A stretch of 64,000 nt of DNA, taken from Odiellus spinosus (Eukaryota; Arthropoda; Arachnida; Opiliones; Phalangiidae). The notes under the pieces were generated by a model. That model did no database searches and was not told where the DNA came from. It worked only from the letters and a program-made list of their open reading frames with translations. Where the stretch lies: NCBI GenBank assembly GCA_963920705.1, contig OY987225.1:13472829-13536828 (forward strand). Reading direction: 5' to 3'. Position 1 is the first letter of the stretch. Every line of letters starts with the position of its first letter. Shown in pieces: positions 1 through 13,300 of the stretch. The position numbers and the translations under genes were made by a program.

Positions 1-94
1 TTCGTTTGCAATCTAGATTAAAAATTAAAATATGGGAATGTTTTTCCCTTTAAATTCCTTGCATACGCATTCATAAGCTAACATGAACGAATTG

Positions 95-112
95 CCTCGA
101 CTATAGTCGAGG
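95..112. repeat. Perfect 18-bp palindrome variant of the hairpin
   Basis: Cctcgactatagtcgagg is fully self-complementary. The same variant occurs in the second monomer of each HOR unit, at 7494-7511, 14311-14328, 15946-15963, 17711-17728 and 24516-24533, so it is a fixed feature of the unit start. A different perfect palindrome (cctcgacttaagtcgagg) is at 58160-58177 and 63762-63779. Confidence 0.9.
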
Positions 113-333
113 AATTGTAATAAAACAATAACCATGGATTAGGTTTGTTCGTTTGCAACCTAGATTAAAAATTTAAATATGGAGATTTTTTATTCCCTTT
201 AAATTCCTTGTATTAGCATTCATAAGCTAACATGAACGAATTGCCTCGACTAAAGTCGAGGAGTTGTAATAAAACATTATCCATGGATTAGGTTTGTTCG
301 TTTGCAACCTAGATTAAAAATTAAAATATGGGG

Positions 334-370
334 ATTTTTTACTCCCTTTAAATAAGCTAACATGAACGAA
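334..370. repeat. Monomer with 19-bp deletion
   Basis: Reads ttactccctttaaataagctaac, missing the ttgtataagcattc part (about 19 bp), probably by slippage between aaat and ataag repeats. Repeated near 5975, 7740, 16190, 17955, 22995 and 24760, at the same place in each HOR copy. Confidence 0.85.
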
Positions 371-2740
371 TTGCCTCGACTAAAATCGAGGAGTTGTAAT
401 AAAACATTATCCATGGATTAGGTTTGTTCGTTTGTAACCTAGATTAAAAATTAAAATATGGGGATTTTTTATTCCCTTTAAATTCCTTGTATAAGCATTC
501 ATAAGCTAACATGAACGAATTGCCTCGACTAAAGTCGAGGAATTGTAATAAAACAATAACCATGGATTAGGTTTGTTCGTTTGCAACCTAGATTAAAAAT
601 TAAAATATGGGGAATTTTTATTCCCTTTAAATTCGTTGTATAAGCATTCATAAGGTAACATGAACGAATTGCCTCGACTAAAGTCGAGGAGTTGTGATTA
701 AACATTATCCATGGATTAGGTTTGTTCGTTTGCAACCTAGATTAAAAATTAAAGTATGGGGATTTTTTATTCCCTTTAAATTCCTTGTATAAGGATTCAT
801 AAGCTAACATGAACGAATTGCCTCGAATAAAGTCGAGGAGTTGTAATAAAACATTATCCATGGATTAGGTTTGTTCGTTTGCAACCTAGATTAATAATTA
901 AAATATGGGAATTTTTATTCCCTTTAAATTCCTTGTGTAAGCATTCATAGGCTAACATGAACGAATTGCCTCGACTAAAATCGAGGAGTTGTAATAAAAC
1001 ATTATCCATGGATTAGGTTTGTTCGTTTGTAACCTAGATTAAAAATTAAAATATGGGGATTTTTTATTCCCTTTAAATTCCTTGTATAAGCATTCATAAG
1101 CTAACATGAACGAATTGCCTCGACTAAAGTCGAGGAATTGTAATAAAACATTATCCATGGATTATGTTTGTTCGTTTGCAACCTAGATTAATAATTAAAA
1201 TATGGGAATTTTTATTCCCTTTAAATTCCTTGTATAAGCATTCATAGGCTAACATGAACGAATCGCCTCGACTAAAGTCGAGGAATTGTAATAAAACAAT
1301 AACCATGGATTAGGTTTGTTCGTTTGCAACCTAGATTAAAAATTAAAATATGGGGATTTTTTACTCTATTTAAATTCCTTGTATAAGCATTCATAAGCTA
1401 ACATGAACGAATTGCCTCGACTAAAATCGAGGAGTTGTAATAAAACATTATCCATGGATTAGGTTTGTTCGTTTGTAACCTAGATTAAAAATTAAAATAT
1501 GGGGATTTTTTATTCCCTTTAAATTCCTTGTATAAGCATTCATAAGCTAACATGAACGAATTGCCTCGACTAAAGTCGAGGAATTGTAATAAAACAATAA
1601 CCATATATTAGGTTTGTTCGTTTGCAACCTAGATTAAAAATTAAAATATGGGGAATTTTTATTCCCTTTAAATTCCTTGAATAAGCATTCATAAGGTAAC
1701 ATGAACGAATTGCCTCGACTAAAGTCGAGGAGTTGTGATAAAACATTATCCATGGATTAGGTTTGTTCGTTTGCAACCTAGATTAAAAATTAAAGTATGG
1801 GGATTTTTTATTCCCTTTAAATTCCTTGTATAAGGATTCATAAGCTAACATGAACGAATTGCCTCGAATAAAGTCGAGGAGTTGTAATAAAACATTAACC
1901 ATGGATTAGGTTTGTTCGTTTGCAACCTAGATTAATAATTAAAATATGGGAATTTTTATTCCCTTTAAATTCCTTGTATAAGCATTCATAAGCTAACATG
2001 AACGAATTGCCTCGACTAAAGTCGAGGAGTTGTAATAAAACATTATCCATGGAATAGGTTTGTTCGTTTGCAACCTAGATTAGAAATTAAAATATGGGGA
2101 TTTTTTATTCCCTTTAAATTCCTTGTATAAGCATTCATAAGCTAACACGAACGAATTCCCTCGACTAAAGTCGAGGAGTTGTAATAAAACATTATCCATG
2201 GATTAGGTTTGTACGTTTACAACCTAGATTAAAAATTAAAATATGGGGATTTTTTATTCCCTTTAAATTCCTTGTATAAGCATTCATAAGCTAACATGAA
2301 GGGATTGCCTCGACTAAAGTCGAGGAGTTGTAATAAAACATTATCCATGGATTAGGTTTTTTCGTTTGTAACCTAGATTAAAAATTAAAATATGGGGATT
2401 TTTTATTCCCTTTAAATTCCTTGTATAAGCATTCATAAGCTAACATGAACGAATTCCCTCGACTAAAGTCGAGGAGTTGTAATAAAACATTATCCATGGA
2501 TTAGGTTTGTTCGTTTGCAACCTAGATTAAAAATTAAAATATGGGGATTTTTTATTCCCTTTAAATTCCTTGTATAAGCATTCATATGCTAACATGAACG
2601 AATTGCCTCGACTAAAGTCGAGGAGTTGTAATAAAACATTATCCATGGATTAGGTTTGTTCGTTTGCAACCTAGATTAAAAACTGAAATATGGGGATTTT
2701 TATTCCCTTTAAATTCTTTATATAAGCATTCATAAGCTAA

Positions 2741-2760
2741 CATGAACGAATGAGGAGTTG
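2741..2760. repeat. Hairpin-deleted monomer junction (16-bp deletion)
   Basis: Reads gaacgaatgaggagttg instead of gaacgaattgcctcg...gaggagttg, removing the left arm and loop of the inverted repeat. The same deletion recurs near 5160, 9999, 12411, 19772, 22182, 27021, 29434, 30887, 32184, 33040, 34496, 58746, 59675 and 61345. It is linked to actaaaatatgg (or actgaaatatgg) and ttctttatataag, so it is one event spread by copying. Confidence 0.85.
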
Positions 2761-3232
2761 TAATAAAATCTTATCCATGGATTAGGTTTGTTCGTTTGCA
2801 ACCTAGATTAAAAATTAAAATATGGGGAATTTTTATTCCCTTAAAATTCCTTGTATAAGCATTCATAAGGTAACATGAACGAATTGCCTCGACTAAAGTC
2901 GAGAAATTGTAATAAAACATTATCCATGGATTAGGTTTGTTCGTTTGCAACCTAGATTAAAAATTAAAATATGGGGATTTTTTATTCCCTTTAAATTCTT
3001 TGTATAAGCATTCATAAGCTAACATGAACGAATTGCCTCGACTAAAGTCGAGGTGTTGTAATAAAACATTATCCATGGATTAGGTTTGTTCGTTTGCAAC
3101 CTAGATTAAAATATGGGGATTTTTTATTCCCTTTAAATTCCTTGTATAAGCATTCATAAGGTAACATGAACGAATTGCCTCGACTAAAGTCGAGGAGTTA
3201 TAATAAAACATTATCCATAGAAAACATTATCC

Positions 3233-3570
3233 AATTAAGGTATGAGATCAGATCATAGAACTCTGATTCTATGCCTAAAGCCAAAGCTAAATTAAGTAAA
3301 TTTTTCTATCGAACGAAAAGTTTCGTTTTGTTTGACACGTAACCCCTGAAAAATAATTAAGCGAAATTTAATGTTAAGCGTCAATGGGAGAAAATTGTCT
3401 ATTATGTTTTTTCTTAAATATTTCCGAGTGAATAAAATCAGTTGTTTTGAAATACGAAACTCTAAATCGTGCCAGATTGTGATTATATTTAAATTTAGTT
3501 TTAAAAGAAAATCTAATTATATTTAAATTTCATGTTTTAAGAGAGAATTTAATTGTATTAAAATTTAATG
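3233..3570. repeat. 338-bp non-satellite module, copy 1
   Basis: This is unique-looking AT-rich sequence set into the array. It starts aattaaggtatgagatcag and ends aaaatttaatg, where the monomer resumes at phase 24. Inside are a perfect 7-bp stem with 6-nt loop (catagaa 3254-3260, ttctatg 3267-3273), a second stem (aacgaaa / tttcgtt, 3312-3327), and degenerate internal repeats built on taatt...aaattt.atgtt...gaga (3354-3396, 3481-3513, 3514-3550, 3551-3570). Upstream, a 16-bp extra segment (atagaaaacattatcc, ending 3232) is present. No poly-A tail, pol III box or reliable ORF is seen. It could be a diverged mobile-element fragment or a remnant of another satellite. Confidence 0.85.
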
Positions 3571-6500
3571 TTGTAATAAAACATTATCCATGGATTAGGT
3601 TTGTTCGTTTGCAACCTAGATTAAAATATGGGGAATTTTTATTCCCTTTAAATTCCTTGTATAAGCATTCATAGGCTAACATGAACGAATTGCCTCGACT
3701 AAAGTCGAGGAGTTGTAATAAAACATTATCCATGGATTAGGTTTGTTCGTTTGTAACCTAGATTAAAAATTAAAATATGGGGATTTTTTATTCCCTTTAA
3801 ATTCCTTGAATAAGCATTCATAAGCTAACATGAACGAATTCCCTCGACTAAAGTCGAGGAGTTGTAATAAAACATTATCCATGGATTAGGTTTGTTCGTT
3901 TGCAACCTAGATTAAAATATGGGGATTTTTTATTCCCTTTAAATTCCTTGTATAAGCATTCATAAGGTAACATGAACGAATTGCCTCGACTAAAGTCGAG
4001 GAGTTGTAATAAAACATTATACATGGATTAGGTTTGTTCGTTTGTAACCTAGATTAAAAATTAAAATATGGGGATTTTTTATTCCCTTTAAATTTCTTGT
4101 ATAAGGCATTCATAAGCTAACATGAACGAATTGCCTCGACTAAAGTCGAGGAGTTGTAATAAAACATTATCCATGGATTAGGTTTGTTCGTTTGCAACCT
4201 AGATTAAAAATTTAAATATGGGAATTTTTTATTCCCTTTAAATTCCTTGTATAAGCATTCATAAGCTAACATGAACGAATTGCCTCGACTAAAGTCGAGG
4301 AGTTGTAATAAAACATTATCCATGGATTAGGTTTGTTCGTTTGTAACCTAGATTAAAAATTAAAATTTGGTTTTTTTTTATTCCCTTTAAATTCCTTGTA
4401 TAAGCATTCATAAGCTAACATGAACGAATTGCCTCGACTAAAGTCGAGGAGTTGTAATAAAACATTATCCATGGATTAGGTTTGTTCGTTTGCAACCTAG
4501 ATTAAAATATGGGGATTTTTTATTCCCTTTAAATTCCTTGTATAAGCATTCATAGGCTAACATGAACGAATTCCCTCGACTAAAGTCGAGGAGTTGTAAT
4601 AAAACATTATCCATGGATTAGGTTTGTTCGTTTGCAACATAGATTAAAAATTAAAATTTGGTTTTTTTTTATTCCCTTTAAATTCCTTGTATAAGCATTC
4701 ATAAGCTAACATGAAGGAATTGCCTCGACTAAAGTCGAGGAGTTGTAATAAAACATTATCCATGGATTAGGTTTGTTCGTTTGCAACCTAGATTAAAATA
4801 TGGGGATTTTTTATTCCCTTTAAATTCCTTGTATAAGTATTCATAAGCTAACATGAACGAATTCCCTCGACTAAAGTCGAGGAGTTGTAATAAAACATTA
4901 TCCATGGATTAGGTTTGTTCGTTTGTAACCTAGATTAAAAATTAAAATATGGGTTTTTTTTATTCCCTTTAAATTCCTTGTATAAGCATTCATAAGCTAA
5001 CATGAACGAATTCCCTCGACTAAAGTCGAGGAGTTGTAATAAAACATTATCCATGGATTAGGTTTGTTCGTTTGCAACCTAGATTAAAAACTAAAATATG
5101 GGGATTTTTTATTCCCTTTAAATTCTTTATATAAGCATTCATAAGCTAACATGAACGAATGAGGAGTTGTAATAAAACATTATCCATGGATTAGGTTTGT
5201 TCGTTTGCAACCTAGATTAAAATATGGGGATTTTTTATTCCCTTTAAATTCCTTGTATAAGCATTCATAGGCTAACATGAACGAATTCCCTCGACTAAAG
5301 TCGAGGAGTTGTAATAAAACATTATCCATGGATTAGGTTTGTTCGTTTGCAACATAGATTAAAAATTAAATTTTGGGAATTTTTTATTCCCTTTAAATTC
5401 CTTGTATAAGCATTCATAAGCTAACATGAACGAATTGCCTCGACTAAAGTCGAGGAGTTGTAATAAAACATTATCCATGGATTAGGTTTGTTCGTTTGCA
5501 ACCTAGATTAAAATATGGGGATTTTTTATTCCCTTTAAATTCCTTGTATAAGCATTCATAGGCTAACATGAACGAATTCCCTCGACTAAAGTCGAGGAGT
5601 TGTAATAAAACATTATCCATGGATTAGGTTTGTTCGTTTGCAACCTAGATTAAAAATTAAATTTTGGGAATTTTTTATTCCCTTTAAATTCCTTGTATAA
5701 GCATTCATAAGCTAACATGAACGAATTGCCTCGACTAAAGTCGAGGAGTTGTAATAAAACATTATCCATGGATTAAGTTTGTTCGTTTGCAACCTAGATT
5801 AAAAATTAAAATATGGGGATTTTTTATTCCCTTTAAATTCCTTGTATAAGCATTCATAAGCTAACATGAACGAATTGCCTCGACTAAAGTCGAGAAGTTG
5901 TAATAAAACATTATCCATGGATTAGGTTTGTTCGTTTGTAACCTAGATTAAAAATTAAAATATGGGGATTTTTTACTCCCTTTAAATAAGCTAACATGAA
6001 CGAATTGCCTCGACTAAAATCGAGGAGTTGTAATAAAACATTATCCATGGATTAGGTTTGTTCGTTTGTAACCTAGATTAAAAATTAAAATATGGGGATT
6101 TTTTATTCCCTTTAAATTCCTTGTATAAGCATTCATAAGCTAACATGAACGAATTGCCTCGACTAAAGTCGAGGAATTGTAATAAAACAATAACCATGGA
6201 TTAGGTTTGTTCGTTTGCAACCTAGATTAAAAATTAAAATATGGGGAATTTTTATTCCCTTTAAATTCGTTGTATAAGCATTCATAAGGTAACATGAACG
6301 AATTGCCTCGACTAAAGTCGAGGAGTTGTGATTAAACATTATCCATGGATTAGGTTTGTTCGTTTGCAACCTAGATTAAAAATTAAAGTATGGGGATTTT
6401 TTATTCCCTTTAAATTCCTTGTATAAGGATTCATAAGCTAACATGAACGAATTGCCTCGAATAAAGTCGAGGAGTTGTAATAAAACATTATCCATGGATT

Positions 6501-7399
6501 AGGTTTGTTCGTTTGCAACCTAGATTAATAATTAAAATATGGGAATTTTTATTCCCTTTAAATTCCTTGTGTAAGCATTCATAGGCTAACATGAACGAAT
6601 TGCCTCGACTAAAATCGAGGAGTTGTAATAAAACATTATCCATGGATTAGGTTTGTTCGTTTGTAACCTAGATTAAAAATTAAAATATGGGGATTTTTTA
6701 TTCCCTTTAAATTCCTTGTATAAGCATTCATAAGCTAACATGAACGAATTGCCTCGACTAAAGTCGAGGAATTGTAATAAAACATTATCCATGGATTATG
6801 TTTGTTCGTTTGCAACCTAGATTAATAATTAAAATATGGGAATTTTTATTCCCTTTAAATTCCTTGTATAAGCATTCATAGGCTAACATGAACGAATCGC
6901 CTCGACTAAAGTCGAAGAATTGTAATAAAACAATAACCATGGATTAGGTTTGTTCGTTTGCAACCTAGATTAAAAATTAAAATATGGGGATTTTTTACTC
7001 CCTTTAAATTCCTTGTATAAGCATTCATAAGCTAACATGAACGAATTGCCTCGACTAAAATCGAGGAGTTGTAATAAAACATTATCCATGGATTAGGTTT
7101 GTTCGTTTGTAACCTAGATTAAAAATTAAAATATGGGGATTTTTTATTCCCTTTAAATTCCTTGTATAAGCATTCATAAGCTAACATGAACGAATTGCCT
7201 CGACTAAAGTCGAGGAATTGTAATAAAACAATAACCATATATTAGGTTTGTTCGTTTGCAACCTAGATTAAAAATTAAAATATGGGGAATTTTTATTCCC
7301 TTTAAATTCCTTGTATAAGCATTCATAAGGTAACATGAACGAATTCCCTCGACTAAAGTCGAGGAGTTGTAATAAAACATTATCCATGGATTAGGTTTG

Positions 7400-10300
7400 T
7401 TCGTTTGCAATCTAGATTAAAAATTAAAATATGGGAATGTTTTTCCCTTTAAATTCCTTGCATACGCATTCATAAGCTAACATGAACGAATTGCCTCGAC
7501 TATAGTCGAGGAATTGTAATAAAACAATAACCATGGATTAGGTTTGTTCGTTTGCAACCTAGATTAAAAATTTAAATATGGAGATTTTTTATTCCCTTTA
7601 AATTCCTTGTATTAGCATTCATAAGCTAACATGAACGAATTGCCTCGACTAAAGTCGAGGAGTTGTAATAAAACATTATCCATGGATTAGGTTTGTTCGT
7701 TTGCAACCTAGATTAAAAATTAAAATATGGGGATTTTTTACTCCCTTTAAATAAGCTAACATGAACGAATTGCCTCGACTAAAATCGAGGAGTTGTAATA
7801 AAACATTATCCATGGATTAGGTTTGTTCGTTTGTAACCTAGATTAAAAATTAAAATATGGGGATTTTTTATTCCCTTTAAATTCCTTGTATAAGCATTCA
7901 TAAGCTAACATGAACGAATTGCCTCGACTAAAGTCGAGGAATTGTAATAAAACAATAACCATGGATTAGGTTTGTTCGTTTGCAACCTAGATTAAAAATT
8001 AAAATATGGGGAATTTTTATTCCCTTTAAATTCGTTGTATAAGCATTCATAAGGTAACATGAACGAATTGCCTCGACTAAAGTCGAGGAGTTGTGATTAA
8101 ACATTATCCATGGATTAGGTTTGTTCGTTTGCAACCTAGATTAAAAATTAAAGTATGGGGATTTTTTATTCCCTTTAAATTCCTTGTATAAGGATTCATA
8201 AGCTAACATGAACGAATTGCCTCGAATAAAGTCGAGGAGTTGTAATAAAACATTATCCATGGATTAGGTTTGTTCGTTTGTAACCTAGATTAAAAATTAA
8301 AATATGGGGATTTTTTATTCCCTTTAAATTCCTTGTATAAGCATTCATAAGCTAACATGAACGAATTGCCTCGACTAAAGTCGAGGAATTGTAATAAAAC
8401 ATTATCCATGGATTATGTTTGTTCGTTTGCAACCTAGATTAATAATTAAAATATGGGAATTTTTATTCCCTTTAAATTCCTTGTATAAGCATTCATAGGC
8501 TAACATGAACGAATCGCCTCGACTAAAGTCGAGGAATTGTAATAAAACAATAACCATGGATTAGGTTTGTTCGTTTGCAACCTAGATTAAAAATTAAAAT
8601 ATGGGGATTTTTTACTCCCTTTAAATTCCTTGTATAAGCATTCATAAGCTAACATGAACGAATTGCCTCGACTAAAATCGAGGAGTTGTAATAAAACATT
8701 ATCCATGGATTAGGTTTGTTCGTTTGTAACCTAGATTAAAAATTAAAATATGGGGATTTTTTATTCCCTTTAAATTCCTTGTATAAGCATTCATAAGCTA
8801 ACATGAACGAATTGCCTCGACTAAAGTCGAGGAATTGTAATAAAACAATAACCATATATTAGGTTTGTTCGTTTGCAACCTAGATTAAAAATTAAAATAT
8901 GGGGAATTTTTATTCCCTTTAAATTCCTTGAATAAGCATTCATAAGGTAACATGAACGAATTGCCTCGACTAAAGTCGAGGAGTTGTGATAAAACATTAT
9001 CCATGGATTAGGTTTGTTCGTTTGCAACCTAGATTAAAAATTAAAGTATGGGGATTTTTTATTCCCTTTAAATTCCTTGTATAAGGATTCATAAGCTAAC
9101 ATGAACGAATTGCCTCGAATAAAGTCGAGGAGTTGTAATAAAACATTAACCATGGATTAGGTTTGTTCGTTTGCAACCTAGATTAATAATTAAAATATGG
9201 GAATTTTTATTCCCTTTAAATTCCTTGTATAAGCATTCATAAGCTAACATGAACGAATTGCCTCGACTAAAGTCGAGGAGTTGTAATAAAACATTATCCA
9301 TGGAATAGGTTTGTTCGTTTGCAACCTAGATTAGAAATTAAAATATGGGGATTTTTTATTCCCTTTAAATTCCTTGTATAAGCATTCATAAGCTAACACG
9401 AACGAATTCCCTCGACTAAAGTCGAGGAGTTGTAATAAAACATTATCCATGGATTAGGTTTGTACGTTTACAACCTAGATTAAAAATTAAAATATGGGGA
9501 TTTTTTATTCCCTTTAAATTCCTTGTATAAGCATTCATAAGCTAACATGAAGGGATTGCCTCGACTAAAGTCGAGGAGTTGTAATAAAACATTATCCATG
9601 GATTAGGTTTTTTCGTTTGTAACCTAGATTAAAAATTAAAATATGGGGATTTTTTATTCCCTTTAAATTCCTTGTATAAGCATTCATAAGCTAACATGAA
9701 CGAATTCCCTCGACTAAAGTCGAGGAGTTGTAATAAAACATTATCCATGGATTAGGTTTGTTCGTTTGCAACCTAGATTAAAAATTAAAATATGGGGATT
9801 TTTTATTCCCTTTAAATTCCTTGTATAAGCATTCATATGCTAACATGAACGAATTGCCTCGACTAAAGTCGAGGAGTTGTAATAAAACATTATCCATGGA
9901 TTAGGTTTGTTCGTTTGCAACCTAGATTAAAAACTGAAATATGGGGATTTTTATTCCCTTTAAATTCTTTATATAAGCATTCATAAGCTAACATGAACGA
10001 ATGAGGAGTTGTAATAAAATCTTATCCATGGATTAGGTTTGTTCGTTTGCAACCTAGATTAAAAATTAAAATATGGGGAATTTTTATTCCCTTAAAATTC
10101 CTTGTATAAGCATTCATAAGGTAACATGAACGAATTGCCTCGACTAAAGTCGAGAAATTGTAATAAAACATTATCCATGGATTAGGTTTGTTCGTTTGCA
10201 ACCTAGATTAAAAATTAAAATATGGGGATTTTTTATTCCCTTTAAATTCTTTGTATAAGCATTCATAAGCTAACATGAACGAATTGCCTCGACTAAAGTC

Positions 10301-13300
10301 GAGGTGTTGTAATAAAACATTATCCATGGATTAGGTTTGTTCGTTTGCAACCTAGATTAAAATATGGGGATTTTTTATTCCCTTTAAATTCCTTGTATAA
10401 GCATTCATAAGGTAACATGAACGAATTGCCTCGACTAAAGTCGAGGAGTTATAATAAAACATTATCCATAGAAAACATTATCCAATTAAGGTATGAGATC
10501 AGATCATAGAACTCTGATTCTATGCCTAAAGCCAAAGCTAAATTAAGTAAATTTTTCTATCGAACGAAAAGTTTCGTTTTGTTTGACACGTAACCCCTGA
10601 AAAATAATTAAGCGAAATTTAATGTTAAGCGTCAATGGGAGAAAATTGTCTATTATGTTTTTTCTTAAATATTTCCGAGTGAATAAAATCAGTTGTTTTG
10701 AAATACGAAACTCTAAATCGTGCCAGATTGTGATTATATTTAAATTTAGTTTTAAAAGAAAATCTAATTATATTTAAATTTCATGTTTTAAGAGAGAATT
10801 TAATTGTATTAAAATTTAATGTTGTAATAAAACATTATCCATGGATTAGGTTTGTTCGTTTGCAACCTAGATTAAAATATGGGGAATTTTTATTCCCTTT
10901 AAATTCCTTGTATAAGCATTCATAGGCTAACATGAACGAATTGCCTCGACTAAAGTCGAGGAGTTGTAATAAAACATTATCCATGGATTAGGTTTGTTCG
11001 TTTGTAACCTAGATTAAAAATTAAAATATGGGGATTTTTTATTCCCTTTAAATTCCTTGAATAAGCATTCATAAGCTAACATGAACGAATTCCCTCGACT
11101 AAAGTCGAGGAGTTGTAATAAAACATTATCCATGGATTAGGTTTGTTCGTTTGCAACCTAGATTAAAATATGGGGATTTTTTATTCCCTTTAAATTCCTT
11201 GTATAAGCATTCATAAGGTAACATGAACGAATTGCCTCGACTAAAGTCGAGGAGTTGTAATAAAACATTATACATGGATTAGGTTTGTTCGTTTGTAACC
11301 TAGATTAAAAATTAAAATATGGGGATTTTTTATTCCCTTTAAATTTCTTGTATAAGGCATTCATAAGCTAACATGAACGAATTGCCTCGACTAAAGTCGA
11401 GGAGTTGTAATAAAACATTATCCATGGATTAGGTTTGTTCGTTTGCAACCTAGATTAAAAATTTAAATATGGGAATTTTTTATTCCCTTTAAATTCCTTG
11501 TATAAGCATTCATAAGCTAACATGAACGAATTGCCTCGACTAAAGTCGAGGAGTTGTAATAAAACATTATCCATGGATTAGGTTTGTTCGTTTGTAACCT
11601 AGATTAAAAATTAAAATTTGGTTTTTTTTTATTCCCTTTAAATTCCTTGTATAAGCATTCATAAGCTAACATGAACGAATTGCCTCGACTAAAGTCGAGG
11701 AGTTGTAATAAAACATTATCCATGGATTAGGTTTGTTCGTTTGCAACCTAGATTAAAATATGGGGATTTTTTATTCCCTTTAAATTCCTTGTATAAGCAT
11801 TCATAGGCTAACATGAACGAATTCCCTCGACTAAAGTCGAGGAGTTGTAATAAAACATTATCCATGGATTAGGTTTGTTCGTTTGCAACATAGATTAAAA
11901 ATTAAAATTTGGTTTTTTTTTATTCCCTTTAAATTCCTTGTATAAGCATTCATAAGCTAACATGAAGGAATTGCCTCGACTAAAGTCGAGGAGTTGTAAT
12001 AAAACATTATCCATGGATTAGGTTTGTTCGTTTGCAACCTAGATTAAAATATGGGGATTTTTTATTCCCTTTAAATTCCTTGTATAAGTATTCATAAGCT
12101 AACATGAACGAATTCCCTCGACTAAAGTCGAGGAGTTGTAATAAAACATTATCCATGGATTAGGTTTGTTCGTTTGTAACCTAGATTAAAAATTAAAATA
12201 TGGGTTTTTTTTATTCCCTTTAAATTCCTTGTATAAGCATTCATAAGCTAACATGAACGAATTCCCTCGACTAAAGTCGAGGAGTTGTAATAAAACATTA
12301 TCCATGGATTAGGTTTGTTCGTTTGCAACCTAGATTAAAAACTAAAATATGGGGATTTTTTATTCCCTTTAAATTCTTTATATAAGCATTCATAAGCTAA
12401 CATGAACGAATGAGGAGTTGTAATAAAACATTATCCATGGATTAGGTTTGTTCGTTTGCAACCTAGATTAAAATATGGGGATTTTTTATTCCCTTTAAAT
12501 TCCTTGTATAAGCATTCATAGGCTAACATGAACGAATTCCCTCGACTAAAGTCGAGGAGTTGTAATAAAACATTATCCATGGATTAGGTTTGTTCGTTTG
12601 CAACATAGATTAAAAATTAAATTTTGGCAATTTTTTATTCCCTTTAAATTCCTTGTATAAGCATTCATAAGCTAACATGAACGAATTGCCTCGACTAAAG
12701 TCGAGGAGTTGTAATAAAACATTATCCATGGATTAGGTTTGTTCGTTTGCAACCTAGATTAAAATATGGGGATTTTTTATTCCCTTTAAATTCCTTGTAT
12801 AAGCATTCATAGGCTAACATGAACGAATTCCCTCGACTAAAGTCGAGGAGTTGTAATAAAACATTATCCATGGATTAGGTTTGTTCGTTTGCAACCTAGA
12901 TTAAAAATTAAATTTTGGGAATTTTTTATTCCCTTTAAATTCCTTGTATAAGCATTCATAAGCTAACATGAACGAATTGCCTCGACTAAAGTCGAGGAGT
13001 TGTAATAAAACATTATCCATGGATTAAGTTTGTTCGTTTGCAACCTAGATTAAAAATTAAAATATGGGGATTTTTTATTCCCTTTAAATTCCTTGTATAA
13101 GCATTCATAAGCTAACATGAACGAATTGCCTCGACTAAAGTCGAGAAGTTGTAATAAAACATTATCCATGGATTAGGTTTGTTCGTTTGTAACCTAGATT
13201 AAAAATTAAAATATGTTTTTTTTTTTATTCCCTTTAAATTCCTTGTATAAGCATTCATAAGCTAACATGAACGAATTCCCTCGACTAAAGTCGAGGAGTT

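Larger units (their letters stand above)
1..7399. repeat. Region A HOR unit 1 (7,399 bp)
   Basis: It begins with the marker monomer (gcaatctagatt, tatgggaatgtttttccc, then gcatacgcattc) that opens every region A unit. It contains 338-bp module copy 1. It is internally duplicated: about 300-1770 recurs at about 5934-7404 (offset 5,634), so the unit ends with a second copy of its own beginning. The span 985-5962 is repeated in unit 2 at an offset of 7,251 with very few differences. Confidence 0.85.

Noticed and set aside
529..735. Short minus-strand open frames of 66-91 codons that recur throughout the array
   Set aside because: They are chance frames across about 1.4 monomers. Because 149 is not a multiple of 3, each frame reads the same monomer twice in different phases before meeting a stop. 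They track monomer variants, show no codon-level conservation, and have no ribosome or promoter context.
3271..3342. A 23-codon plus-strand frame in the 338-bp module starting MPKAKAKLSKFF
   Set aside because: It stays open in all seven copies, but the copies are too young and the frame too short for that to be evidence of coding. No promoter or homologous protein is recognised.
3233..3570. SINE or tRNA-derived element
   Set aside because: The 19-bp duplication would fit, but I see no A or B box in order, no tRNA-like fold, and no A-rich or simple-repeat tail.
13211..13230. Poly-T run as a poly-A tail of a retroposed copy on the minus strand
   Set aside because: The run (about 12 T) replaces gggga within an otherwise normal monomer. 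There is no inserted sequence or target duplication, so slippage in the T tract explains it.
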